A stretch of DNA of 64,000 nucleotides. Source: an uncultured bacterium (GTDB taxonomy: Bacteria > Bacillota > Clostridia > Oscillospirales > Oscillospiraceae). Both the position numbers and the translations under genes were made by a program. Positions within the stretch are counted from its first letter, which is position 1; every line of letters starts with the position of its first letter. Below the pieces are notes generated by a model. It was not told where the DNA came from. It worked only from the letters and a program-made list of their open reading frames with translations, and did no database searches. Location of the stretch: contig CAMNQF010000011.1 of the NCBI GenBank assembly GCA_946548895.1, forward strand, positions 1 through 64,000, read 5' to 3'. Shown here piece by piece: positions 30,501 through 39,248 of the stretch.

Positions 30501-33500
30501 TTAGCTCTCCTTGCCCTTTTTCCGGCCGAGGAGGGTCATGACCATCAGGCCCAGCGCGGACAGGATGGACGCGCCGTACCAGCCCAGCGGGGTGTCGCCG
30601 GTCTGGGGAATGTCGCTCAAGGGCACGTCGGGGTCCTCCAGCTCCAGCTCTTCCGCCTTCTCGGGCTCCGCGGGGATCTCGGCCAGGGGAAGGTCGGGCT
30701 CGTCGAGGGGGACCTCGGGGTCGTCAAGGGGAACCTCGGGATCGTCCGGGTCCTTCGGCGTGGGCGTGTTGCTGGGGTCCTCGTCGCCGGGTTTGCTGCT
30801 GGGGTCGGGATCGGGGTCGGTGCTGGGAGTGGGGGTGGGATCGGGGTCGGTGCTGGGGGTGGGCGTGGGATCGGGATCGTCGGGCTTGGTATAGGTGTTG
30901 TTGAACACGATTCCGTTCTCGGCCTTCACGTAGCTGACGGCGCCGTCCCCGCTGACAACCTCCACCAGGATCTCGGGCTCGCCGATGGACAGGGTCTCCA
31001 TGGTCACGGTGTCCTTGCCCAGCTTGACCTCTTCGACGGTCCGGGTGATCTTGATGACCACCTTGTACTGAGTGCCGTCATAGGTGACGTTTTCCTGGCC
31101 GTCGTTGACCTCGCTCACAAAGAACACGAACTCCTTTTCGAACTCGTCCTCGTCGAACTTCACATTGTTGAAGTACTCGGGCGGGAAGTTGAACACGGCC
31201 TTGCCGCTCTCGTTGTTGGTGACGCTGCCGCCCTCCACAAGGTTGCCCTCCGCGTCCCTCATCTCGAAGGTGAAGGTCTTGTTGGCGATGCTGACGCTGT
31301 CGTCATTGGACTCCAGGTTCTTGGTCAGTTCGGTCTCAGAGGGCTTGCTGTTGGTGCCGCTCATGGGGCCCTCGCCGATGGTCAGCACGCCGTTGTTGGC
31401 GATGCCGCCGCCGTGGCTGTTGGCGGACAGGTTGCCGGCGATAATCACGCCGCCCTGCATGGCCTGGACGGCCTTCTGCACGGACTCCTGATCTGGTTTG
31501 GCGGTCAGGAACACCAGGCGGTTGCCGTAGACCACGCCGTTGTTGTCCTCGGTGACCTCGGTCAGCTCGAAGATATAGTTGCCGTTGCTGTCCTTTACGG
31601 GAGTGCCTTTCTCATCGGTCACGTAGCAGTAGGTGTAGCCCTTCCAGTTGGCGGTGCCGCCGTTGGCGCCGGGCAGGTTGTTGCTGACGAGGATGCCGGC
31701 GGTGCCCTGAGCGTTCGCGGCCACGTTGGGGTTGCTGAAGCTGGCGTGGAAGCTGTCGCCCGCGGCGAAGATGTCCTGGCCCATATCCTTGAGGATGTCC
31801 TTGGCGGAAGCCCAGTAGGTGTAGCCGTCAATAAAGCTGCCGTTGTAAACGCCCTCAGTGACCTCATGGCCCTGGGTATGGCCCTGGCCCAGGGCGGTGT
31901 TGCCGGTGATGACGGCGCCCTCGAGGGCGTACACGTAGGTCTTGCCGTGGACGCAGGCGGCGATGCCGCCGCCCATGCCGTTGGCGGTGTTGCTGGTGAT
32001 GATGGCGTTCTTCAGGGTCAGAACGCCGTCGGACTCAATATAGATGCCGCCGCCGCCCAAGTCCTCATAGGTATAGGTGGCGTTGTTGGTGATGGCGCCG
32101 CCGGTGATGGTGCCCTCGCCCTTGACATACACGCCGCCGCCCTCGCCGGTGACGGCGGTGTTGCCGTCGATGGCGCCGCCGGTCATCTGGAACTCGCCGG
32201 ACGTATAAGGGCCGCTGCCGTTGACCTTGTCGCGGTCCACAAAGACGCCGCCGCCTTCGCCGGCGGTGTTGCCGCTGATGGCGCCGCCGCTCATAGCGAA
32301 GCTGCCGCCGGGGCCCACGGCTACGCCGCCGCCCTGGCCGATGGGTTCATCCTTGTCGTCACGCTTCGTGGTGTCGGTGCTGTTGCCGGAGATGGCGCCG
32401 CCGGTCATCTCGAACTTGCCGTTGTTGCCGACGTAGACGCCGCCGCCGTTCTCACTCGCGGTGTTGCCGTCAATGGAGCCGCCGGACATGGTGAACTGGC
32501 CGTTGTTTTCCACCAGCACCCCGCCGCCGTTGGTTGCGGCCTGGTTGCCGGAGATGGCGCCGCCGGACATATTCAGCTGGCTGTTCCCGCCGCTGACATA
32601 GACCGCGCCGCCGCCGTAGGCGTTGCCGCCGGACAGGGTGCCGCCTTTCAGGTTGACGGTTCCGTTTGTCACCATGATGAGCCGGAGGTTGCTGCCGCCA
32701 GACTCCCCGCTGATCCCGCCTCCGCCGATGGCGTCCTCGATGTTCAGCGTCTGTCCGCCGTTCACCAGAATGGCAACGTCGGCGCGCTCGTTGCCCTTAA
32801 CGTCTAGGCCCGCGTGGTTGCCTGTGCCATACTGGTAGCCCAGGACCTGGCCGTTGAGGATCAGGGTGATCTCATTGTCCTTGCCGCTGTTCAGGACCTC
32901 CTTCAGGGCCTCCTGAAGGGTCTTTTCCGTAGCCTGGCCATCGACAACGGCTTTGTTCTCAAAGCACGCCGCGGTGTGGGTATGTGCCTCCAGCTCGCAG
33001 ATCAGGACCTTCTGCTCCTCGGCCTCGCCGTAGCACTCCTCGGTGTGCTCATGGGCGGGGACCTCCTCCAGGGTGCACAGCAGCTGGCCCCGCACCTTGG
33101 CGTAGCACTCCTGGGTGTGCTTTTCCTCGGGCAGGTCGGACTGGGTGCAGATCAGCTTCTTGCTGGTGGTGCAGGCGTCGGTATGGGTGTGCTCCTCCAG
33201 GGAGCAGGTCATCTGGCACGCGCTGCTGTGGGTGTGCTCCGGGATCGCGCAGTCCTCCCCGCAGCTGTCATCGTGCTGGTGCTCCGCGGCATCGCAGGTC
33301 TTTTGGCACGCGTCGCTGTGGGTGTGCTCCTCTTTGGGGCACTGCAGGGTGGTTGCCGCGTAGCACCCCAACTCCTCGCTGTGGGTGTGCCCGGCTGCCG
33401 CGTGGTCGCAGACCAGCTCGGTGCCGTAGCTCCACGCGTAGCAGCCGTCGGTGTGGGTGTGGCCCTCGGCGGTCATCCCGCAGATCAGGGGCCGCACCGT

Positions 33501-33656
33501 CTGGATCTCATAGCAGTCTTCGCTGTGCACGTGTTCGGTAGTCGTACAGGTCAGTTTGGCTTCCACCGTCGCCGCAAAGGCGCTCATGGGCAGGAGGGAG
33601 ACGATCAAAGCCAGAGCCAGCGGCCAAACACATACGCGCTTGATAATGGTTTTCAC
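30501..33656 (-). CDS. Sortase-anchored surface adhesin: His/Cys repeats, beta-helix, pilin isopeptide-like domain, IPQTGD sorting signal
   Basis: GTG start; signal peptide; ten C-x-HxH-x-C units; GGGVYVxNNGxFxMTGGAIxGN repeats; C-terminal DIPQTGDTPLGWYGASILSALGLMVMTLLGRKKGKES. Confidence 0.88.
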   Translation of the reverse strand: MKTIIKRVCVWPLALALIVSLLPMSAFAATVEAKLTCTTTEHVHSEDCYEIQTVRPLICGMTAEGHTHTDGCYAWSYGTELVCDHAAAGHTHSEELGCYAATTLQCPKEEHTHSDACQKTCDAAEHQHDDSCGEDCAIPEHTHSSACQMTCSLEEHTHTDACTTSKKLICTQSDLPEEKHTQECYAKVRGQLLCTLEEVPAHEHTEECYGEAEEQKVLICELEAHTHTAACFENKAVVDGQATEKTLQEALKEVLNSGKDNEITLILNGQVLGYQYGTGNHAGLDVKGNERADVAILVNGGQTLNIEDAIGGGGISGESGGSNLRLIMVTNGTVNLKGGTLSGGNAYGGGAVYVSGGNSQLNMSGGAISGNQAATNGGGVLVENNGQFTMSGGSIDGNTASENGGGVYVGNNGKFEMTGGAISGNSTDTTKRDDKDEPIGQGGGVAVGPGGSFAMSGGAISGNTAGEGGGVFVDRDKVNGSGPYTSGEFQMTGGAIDGNTAVTGEGGGVYVKGEGTITGGAITNNATYTYEDLGGGGIYIESDGVLTLKNAIITSNTANGMGGGIAACVHGKTYVYALEGAVITGNTALGQGHTQGHEVTEGVYNGSFIDGYTYWASAKDILKDMGQDIFAAGDSFHASFSNPNVAANAQGTAGILVSNNLPGANGGTANWKGYTYCYVTDEKGTPVKDSNGNYIFELTEVTEDNNGVVYGNRLVFLTAKPDQESVQKAVQAMQGGVIIAGNLSANSHGGGIANNGVLTIGEGPMSGTNSKPSETELTKNLESNDDSVSIANKTFTFEMRDAEGNLVEGGSVTNNESGKAVFNFPPEYFNNVKFDEDEFEKEFVFFVSEVNDGQENVTYDGTQYKVVIKITRTVEEVKLGKDTVTMETLSIGEPEILVEVVSGDGAVSYVKAENGIVFNNTYTKPDDPDPTPTPSTDPDPTPTPSTDPDPDPSSKPGDEDPSNTPTPKDPDDPEVPLDDPEVPLDEPDLPLAEIPAEPEKAEELELEDPDVPLSDIPQTGDTPLGWYGASILSALGLMVMTLLGRKKGKES

Positions 33657-33937
33657 AAATATCTTCCTTTCTTTGCATTCACGGACGCAAAGTATCCGGT
33701 GACCGAACGAGCGTAGGGCGGATGGGTCCGCCCCGTAGCCTCTGGTTTTGCCGTCCCGGCGTTTCCGCCGGTTTGCCGGATTGCAGCCGAACGAGCATGG
33801 CGCGGGAAACGCGCCGAAGCCTTCTGGCTTTGCGTCCCATTGTTTCCAATGGTTTGCCGTCGCACCTCAATCGCTCCCCCGCCGGCGGCGGCGCGTGTGC
33901 CGGCGGGGTGCGCCCACGGCGGATCCGTCCTGTTCAT
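33653..33937 (-). CDS. Possible 94-aa leader ORF running through both aptamers and overlapping the adhesin start
   Basis: AAAGGAGG RBS then ATG; stop TGA overlaps the GTG start of the adhesin (TTGTGA); could be coincidental. Confidence 0.35.
   Translation of the reverse strand: MNRTDPPWAHPAGTRAAAGGGAIEVRRQTIGNNGTQSQKASARFPRHARSAAIRQTGGNAGTAKPEATGRTHPPYARSVTGYFASVNAKKGRYL
33694..33781 (-). ncRNA. c-di-GMP-I (GEMM)-like aptamer, copy 2 of tandem (start-codon proximal)
   Basis: Reverse complement ATCCGGCAAACCGGCGGAAACGCCGGGACGGCAAAACCAGAGGCT...CTCGTTCGGTCACCGGAT; P1 ATCCGG/CCGGAT. Confidence 0.65.
33781..33872 (-). ncRNA. c-di-GMP-I (GEMM)-like aptamer, copy 1 of tandem (distal)
   Basis: Reverse complement CGGCAAACCATTGGAAACAATGGGACGCAAAGCCAGAAGGCT...CTCGTTCGG matches the GEMM core GGCAAACC-stem-GAAA-stem-GGGACGCAAAGCC. 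Confidence 0.7.
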
Positions 33938-33955
33938 GGGGACTGCCTCCTTTCT

Positions 33956-34013
33956 ATGCGGGCCGTCTGCGGGAGGGTTTCCCTGCCGGGCATGGCCGGG
34001 TTTCCGCCCGCAT
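33956..34013 (-). other. Additional structured leader segment
   Basis: 8-bp closing stem ATGCGGGC/GCCCGCAT enclosing GGGAAACCC-type sequence just before the leader ORF RBS. Confidence 0.4.
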
Positions 34014-34027
34014 CCGTTTTTCAAAGA

Positions 34028-34060
34028 GCAGCCTGCAAAAACCAGTTTTTTGCAGGCTGC
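34028..34060. other. Perfect 14-bp stem hairpin near the 5' end of the adhesin leader
   Basis: GCAGCCTGCAAAAA-CCAGT-TTTTTGCAGGCTGC. Confidence 0.7.
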
Positions 34061-34082
34061 CGTATCCCTTACTCTATCATAT

Positions 34083-34111
34083 AATTTAGCACAAAAACGC
34101 CCGCTTGGCAA
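34083..34111 (-). promoter_or_regulatory. Candidate promoter TTGCCA-17-TAAATT for the adhesin leader
   Basis: Reverse complement reading; gives a leader of about 420 nt. Confidence 0.45.
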
Positions 34112-34290
34112 GCCCTGTCACGCGGATTTATGGGGGCTCCGCCCCACGAAATACGGTCTGTTTCGTCATTTCGCCCGTTTGGGAAAGCCCTCCAGCAGCA
34201 GTATATGCCGCGGCCGCCGGATTTGAAAACAGGAATTTCAGAGCCGCCGGGAGGCGGTGGGAAATAAAGCGGATTTTTGCCGGTATTTTG

Positions 34291-34319
34291 TTGACAATAG
34301 GCCGACAAAATATTACAAT
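34291..34319 (+). promoter_or_regulatory. Promoter TTGACA-17-TACAAT for the M60-like gene
   Basis: Direct reading. Confidence 0.7.
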
Positions 34320-34386
34320 GAACTCCCCCATAATTTTCTGCTTTACATAACAATATCACTCGACAGCGTGAAAGGATGGTTTTACG

Positions 34387-37300
34387 ATGAAACCAGCAAG
34401 GCGATTGATTTCCGGAGCGCTCGGCCTGGCCATGGCGTTCTCCCTGTGGGCGGGCGCGCTGCCCGGTGCCCAGGCCGCGCCCGCCGCGCCGGCGGGACAG
34501 GCCCAGGCCCTCACCGGGTCCATCGGGCTGACCCTTCGGTTCGACCTGCCCCAGACGGCGGCGAACGCGGCTGACCGGGAGATTGCGCTCCAGGTCAGCG
34601 GCCCCGGGGGCACGGCGTCGGTGGCCCTGCCCGGCGGGGCCCTGACGTCCAACTCCCTGGGGGCCCAGGCTGCCGTCCTGGTCAAAAATGTGGACGGCGT
34701 GGAGCTGACCTCCGAAACCCGCGTGGGCTATTATGAGGTGGAGCTGTCCGGCCTGCCCGCCGGCGGGGCGCGGTATACCCTCACCCTCACCGGGACGGGG
34801 TACAAGACCTACTCCACCGGCGTCACCCTGGACGGGTACAGCCGCCACGTGATTGTGGGCACCGGGGACGGCACCTTCTCCCTGGGCGATATCGACGGGA
34901 ACGGCGCGGTGGACGCCGGGGACCTAAACGCCTTTGAACCGTTCCTGGGTGATGGGGATACGGCCGAAGGCTTTGACCTGAACGGCGACGGCCAGGTGGA
35001 CGTGACCGATCTGGCCTATGTGAACCACAACCGGGGGATCTCGGGGGAGTCCCAGGTGCTGGACGCCGCCGCCATTGTCAGCCCCAGCGTGGATACGGCG
35101 GGGCTGTCCGTCAACGGCCAGGTGGCGGATCTGTTCCGGGACGGGGGCGTGGTGGCCCTGGCCCCTGCGGCGGGGGACGGCGGTCCGGCCATCCCCATTG
35201 AGCTGGCCCAGCCCGTGGAGATGAGCCGGATTCAGATCACCTGCCCCGAGGGGAACGGCGCCATCCGGGCGGGCGAGGCGGTTGTGGAGCTGGACGGCGG
35301 CTCCACCCTCCGCGTGCCCTTTGACGTGTCCCTCCCGGAGGGGGTCCACGCCATCGGCCGGACGGCGGGCCAGCGGGTGGTCACCGTTGACCTGGGCAAA
35401 AAGGTGGCGGTGAAGAAGGTCACCATCCAGGTGACGGCCACTGACGGCCCGGAGGGCTACGCCGCGGTGACAAAAATCGAGTTCCTGAAAGATATCGTGC
35501 CGGAGAATCCCAAGAACGACGCCGACCAGGCGAAGGGCCTGGCCGCCGCCCCGGGGGACGGCCAGGTGGTCCTGACCTGGAACGCGGTGCGCAACGTGAC
35601 GGGCTACACGGTGGCCTACGGCGAGAGCGCCGGCGACCTGTCCAGAACCTCCTCCGTCAACACCAACCGGGCGGTGATCTCCGGCCTGGAAAACATGAAA
35701 ACGTATTATTTTCAGGTCACCGCCGTCAACGGCGGCTGGCGGGGCACGCCCTCCGAGGTGGTGTCCGGCACGCCGGAGCCGGGTAAAATCCCCGGCGCGC
35801 CCTCCAATATCCGGGTGACCGCCTCCGACGAGTCCCTGCGCTTGAGCTGGGGCTCCACCAAGGACGCCACCTATTACCAGGTATTCTACCGGGAGGCGGG
35901 CCAGAGCGCTTTCCGGCAGTTCGGCGGCAATCTGAGCGGCACCTCCGCCGCCATCACCGGCCTTACCAACGGCACCACCTACCAGGTGGCGGTCAAGGCG
36001 GGCAACGGCAAGGGCGTGGGGCCCTACTCCGCCATCGCCGCCGGTACCCCCCGGCGGGAAACCCTGGAGCTGCCCCCCCTGCCGGAGGAGGACCGCATCG
36101 ACAACAGCATGGTCCAGTCGGTGGTCATGGAGAACCCGGGCAATGTGGACCTCACCCGATGTCCCCGGTTTACCACGGCGGACGTGCTGGACGGCGACGG
36201 CTCCACCTTCTGGATCGCCCAGAGCTGGAGCCTCAGCAGCCGGTTTACCTACACCTTCCGGGAGCCCCAGGACATGAATTACGCCGTCCTGGTGCCCTGT
36301 CTCAGCGGCAACTACAAGTATGCCCTGCGCAGCTACACCGTCTCCGCCAAAAACAGCGCGGGCGAGACGGTGCTGGAACAGGCCCTGTACCCCGCCGCCC
36401 GCATGGACGGGGGGAAGAACTACCTGGTGCTCACCTTCCCCATGACCAAGGGGGTGAAGGAGCTGTCCATCACCCTGAACGAGTGGGAGGGCAACGGCTG
36501 CCGGGTGAGCGTCTCCGAGATGGCATTCTACAAGAGCGATTCCCTGGCGGACGACATCGCGGCCCTGTTCACCGACGGGTCCTTCACCGCCCTGCGGCCC
36601 GGCGTGGACGCGGAGCGGACCGGCGCCCTGTCCCAGCGGCTGGAGGCCAGGGCGGACTTCTACCTGGACCTGGCCCGCCTGCGGGATGAGCTGGACCTGG
36701 CGAAAAACCTGCTGGCGGGTGCGGACGGCGCCCTGGGCGTGGTCCGGGACAGCGTGCAGAGCCGCAGCGCCGCCAGGGACAGCCAATACGGCCAGGGGGC
36801 CAGCGACCTCCAGCCCCTGGGCGTCACCGCCCGGGCGGGGGCCGTGGCGGCCGTCTACGCCCAGCTGCCCTCCGACGCGCCGGTCTACGTGGTGCCCACC
36901 CAGTTCTACGGCGAGTCCGGCGTGTGGCGCGGCGCCCCCATCCAGCTGGTGAACGGCCGCAACTACATCACCGTGCCCCAGATCGGCTCCCTCACCGACG
37001 AGCGGGGCGGCCCCCTCTACCTGGCCTACGCCGGGGACCATCCCGAGCAGATCCGCATCCAGGTCCGGGGGGACGAGAATGTGTTCGCCATGCCGGTGCT
37101 GGAGCTGTCCGGCTGGTATGATATGAGCGAATCCGCCCGCCGGGAGGCCATCCGGGCCTATGTGGTCCAGCTCCAGGCCTACGTGTCTGCCCTGAACAGC
37201 GCCGCCCTGGGGGTGGATGTGCGCAACGCCACCGAAATCTCCACACCCAGTGTGCTGCTGTCCATCCCCGCCGACCGGGCGCTGGCCGGACTGCGGGGGG

Positions 37301-39234
37301 TCAACGGCTCGGTGGACCAGATGGCGGAGACCATGTACCAGGATGTGCTGGCCTGGGAAGAGGAGCTCTTTGTGGCCAACAAGGTCCAGGGCATCATCGC
37401 TTCCGACGCCCAGCTGAACGGCTACCGCTATCCCATGACCACCCGCCAGAACATTCGGTATATGCGGATGTTCGCCGGGGCCTTCATGTACGCCGCCGGG
37501 AACCACGTGGGCGTGGGGTACGGCTCTACCTCCGGGCTGATGTCCGGCAGGACCTCCGCCGCCGCGGGGGAGGGCCGGGCCAACGGCCTGTTCGGCTGGG
37601 GCATCGCCCATGAGATCGGCCACAACATGGACAAGCTGGGCAAGGCGGAGATCACCAACAACATCTACTCCCTGGCCATCCAGGCCTGGGACGGGGGCTC
37701 CATGGCCTGGCCCACCCGCCTGACTATCAGCAATATCTGGCCCGCCGTCTTTGAAAAGACCGCCGCGGCCCGCCCCGGCGCCGCGGGCAACGTGTTTGTC
37801 CAGCTGGGGATGTACTGGCAGCTCCACCTGGCCTATGACCAGGCGGACCGGCCCCTGGATTTCTTCAACCGCTTCTTCCGCAGCTGGAAGGCGGGGGAGT
37901 ACGGCGGCTACAGCTATGACGAGCGGGTGGCCCTCATCGCCTCCAAGACCGCCAGCCGAAACCTTGCCCCCTTCTTCACCCGCTGGGGCCTGACCCTCAG
38001 CCAGGAGGTGAAGGACCTGCTGGCCCAGTATGACCCGGAGCCCCGGGCCGTCTGGTACCTCAACGACGACGCCTACGCCTACCGCCTGAAGGGCGGCGCG
38101 GCCTTTGAGGGTGGGGCGGAGGTCTCCGCCGCGGTGGAGGACAACCAGGTCCGGCTGACCATCGCGGGCGGCAATGAGTCCGTGCTGGGCTACGAGGTGC
38201 TGCGGGGCGGAAACCCCGTGGGCTTCATCACCCGGAATGACGCCGGGGAGACGGTGTATACCGACGACCTGGGCGCCGCCAACAACCTGACCTACTCCTA
38301 CTCCGTTGTCCCCGTGGACAAGCTGGGGAATGCGGGGAAGGCCGCCGCTCCCGTGGAGGTCCGGGTGGCCTATGACAAGGCCATTCGGGACGATTTGTAC
38401 ACAGCGGCCCGGGACGGGAATGTGGTAACCATCACCATGAAGGGGAACCCGGTTCCCGTCACCGGCGTGAAAATCACCGGGACGGCGCTGGACGGCGGTT
38501 ACAAGGTGGAGCTGAAGGCCAGCCCCGAAGCGGCCTGGACCACCGTCAAGCAGGGGGCCCTGTCCGGCGGCACGGTGGTGGAGTACTTTGCCAAGCCCGG
38601 CGCGGAGGACGGCGACGCCCGCATCTGGACCTATGACGCGGCGGCCCTGCGGATCACGGGCGTGCCGGAGGGGGCCTCGGTGGTTCCGCTGGACTACCCC
38701 GGCGACCGGGTGGACTTCTATGAGGACGCTTTTGTGGGCCTGCTCAAGGAGGACTGCCGGTACGCGGAAGGGGAGGACGGCGTGATCCCCAAGGGCACGG
38801 TGGTGGTTCTGGGCACCTACCGGGGCGACCCGGTGTACAACACCGTGGAGATTCAGGCCCGCTACAGCACCACCCCGGAGGCGGGAGAGGCCACCGAGGC
38901 GGGGGCCACCTTTAAGGAACAGCCCATGAACGGCTACGCGGTGCTCTTCGCGGAGATCCCCAAGGACGGCGCGGTGAGCGACACCAGCGACGGTTTCTGG
39001 ATCTTTGTGCCCGACTGGGAGAAGGAGGACGCCTTCCTGCGGGAGCTGCTCAAGGAGGAGGAGCTCCCCGGCGGGGGAGAGGTCGTCCACAGCCCGGCGG
39101 AAATCCGGGCGGTGTTCTACCGCAACGACGACCCGGAGGACAGCGCCAGCCGCCGGGAGACCAGCCAGACCCTGTGGATCAGCTTCCCGGAGCGGGCCAG
39201 CCTGCCCGAGATTGAGCTGAAGGGCGGAAATTGA
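34387..39234 (+). CDS. Secreted M60-like (enhancin/mucinase-type) metalloprotease with dockerin and fibronectin III domains
   Basis: Signal peptide; GDIDGNGAVDAGDL...FDLNGDGQVDVTDL dockerin pair; two FN3-like domains; GWGIAHEIGHNMDKLG HExxH site. Confidence 0.88.
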   Translation: MKPARRLISGALGLAMAFSLWAGALPGAQAAPAAPAGQAQALTGSIGLTLRFDLPQTAANAADREIALQVSGPGGTASVALPGGALTSNSLGAQAAVLVKNVDGVELTSETRVGYYEVELSGLPAGGARYTLTLTGTGYKTYSTGVTLDGYSRHVIVGTGDGTFSLGDIDGNGAVDAGDLNAFEPFLGDGDTAEGFDLNGDGQVDVTDLAYVNHNRGISGESQVLDAAAIVSPSVDTAGLSVNGQVADLFRDGGVVALAPAAGDGGPAIPIELAQPVEMSRIQITCPEGNGAIRAGEAVVELDGGSTLRVPFDVSLPEGVHAIGRTAGQRVVTVDLGKKVAVKKVTIQVTATDGPEGYAAVTKIEFLKDIVPENPKNDADQAKGLAAAPGDGQVVLTWNAVRNVTGYTVAYGESAGDLSRTSSVNTNRAVISGLENMKTYYFQVTAVNGGWRGTPSEVVSGTPEPGKIPGAPSNIRVTASDESLRLSWGSTKDATYYQVFYREAGQSAFRQFGGNLSGTSAAITGLTNGTTYQVAVKAGNGKGVGPYSAIAAGTPRRETLELPPLPEEDRIDNSMVQSVVMENPGNVDLTRCPRFTTADVLDGDGSTFWIAQSWSLSSRFTYTFREPQDMNYAVLVPCLSGNYKYALRSYTVSAKNSAGETVLEQALYPAARMDGGKNYLVLTFPMTKGVKELSITLNEWEGNGCRVSVSEMAFYKSDSLADDIAALFTDGSFTALRPGVDAERTGALSQRLEARADFYLDLARLRDELDLAKNLLAGADGALGVVRDSVQSRSAARDSQYGQGASDLQPLGVTARAGAVAAVYAQLPSDAPVYVVPTQFYGESGVWRGAPIQLVNGRNYITVPQIGSLTDERGGPLYLAYAGDHPEQIRIQVRGDENVFAMPVLELSGWYDMSESARREAIRAYVVQLQAYVSALNSAALGVDVRNATEISTPSVLLSIPADRALAGLRGVNGSVDQMAETMYQDVLAWEEELFVANKVQGIIASDAQLNGYRYPMTTRQNIRYMRMFAGAFMYAAGNHVGVGYGSTSGLMSGRTSAAAGEGRANGLFGWGIAHEIGHNMDKLGKAEITNNIYSLAIQAWDGGSMAWPTRLTISNIWPAVFEKTAAARPGAAGNVFVQLGMYWQLHLAYDQADRPLDFFNRFFRSWKAGEYGGYSYDERVALIASKTASRNLAPFFTRWGLTLSQEVKDLLAQYDPEPRAVWYLNDDAYAYRLKGGAAFEGGAEVSAAVEDNQVRLTIAGGNESVLGYEVLRGGNPVGFITRNDAGETVYTDDLGAANNLTYSYSVVPVDKLGNAGKAAAPVEVRVAYDKAIRDDLYTAARDGNVVTITMKGNPVPVTGVKITGTALDGGYKVELKASPEAAWTTVKQGALSGGTVVEYFAKPGAEDGDARIWTYDAAALRITGVPEGASVVPLDYPGDRVDFYEDAFVGLLKEDCRYAEGEDGVIPKGTVVVLGTYRGDPVYNTVEIQARYSTTPEAGEATEAGATFKEQPMNGYAVLFAEIPKDGAVSDTSDGFWIFVPDWEKEDAFLRELLKEEELPGGGEVVHSPAEIRAVFYRNDDPEDSASRRETSQTLWISFPERASLPEIELKGGN
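34885..35037 (+). other. Dockerin type I-like domain inside the M60-like protein
   Basis: Two Ca-binding F-hand motifs DxDGNGxVDxxDL and DLNGDGQVDVTDL. Confidence 0.75.
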
Positions 39235-39248
39235 GGAGGATTGCGCCG

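Noticed and set aside
34924-39090. 1388-aa minus-strand ORF antisense to the M60-like gene
   Set aside because: Low-complexity Gly/His/Val/Arg-rich translation typical of spurious antisense frames in high-GC genes.
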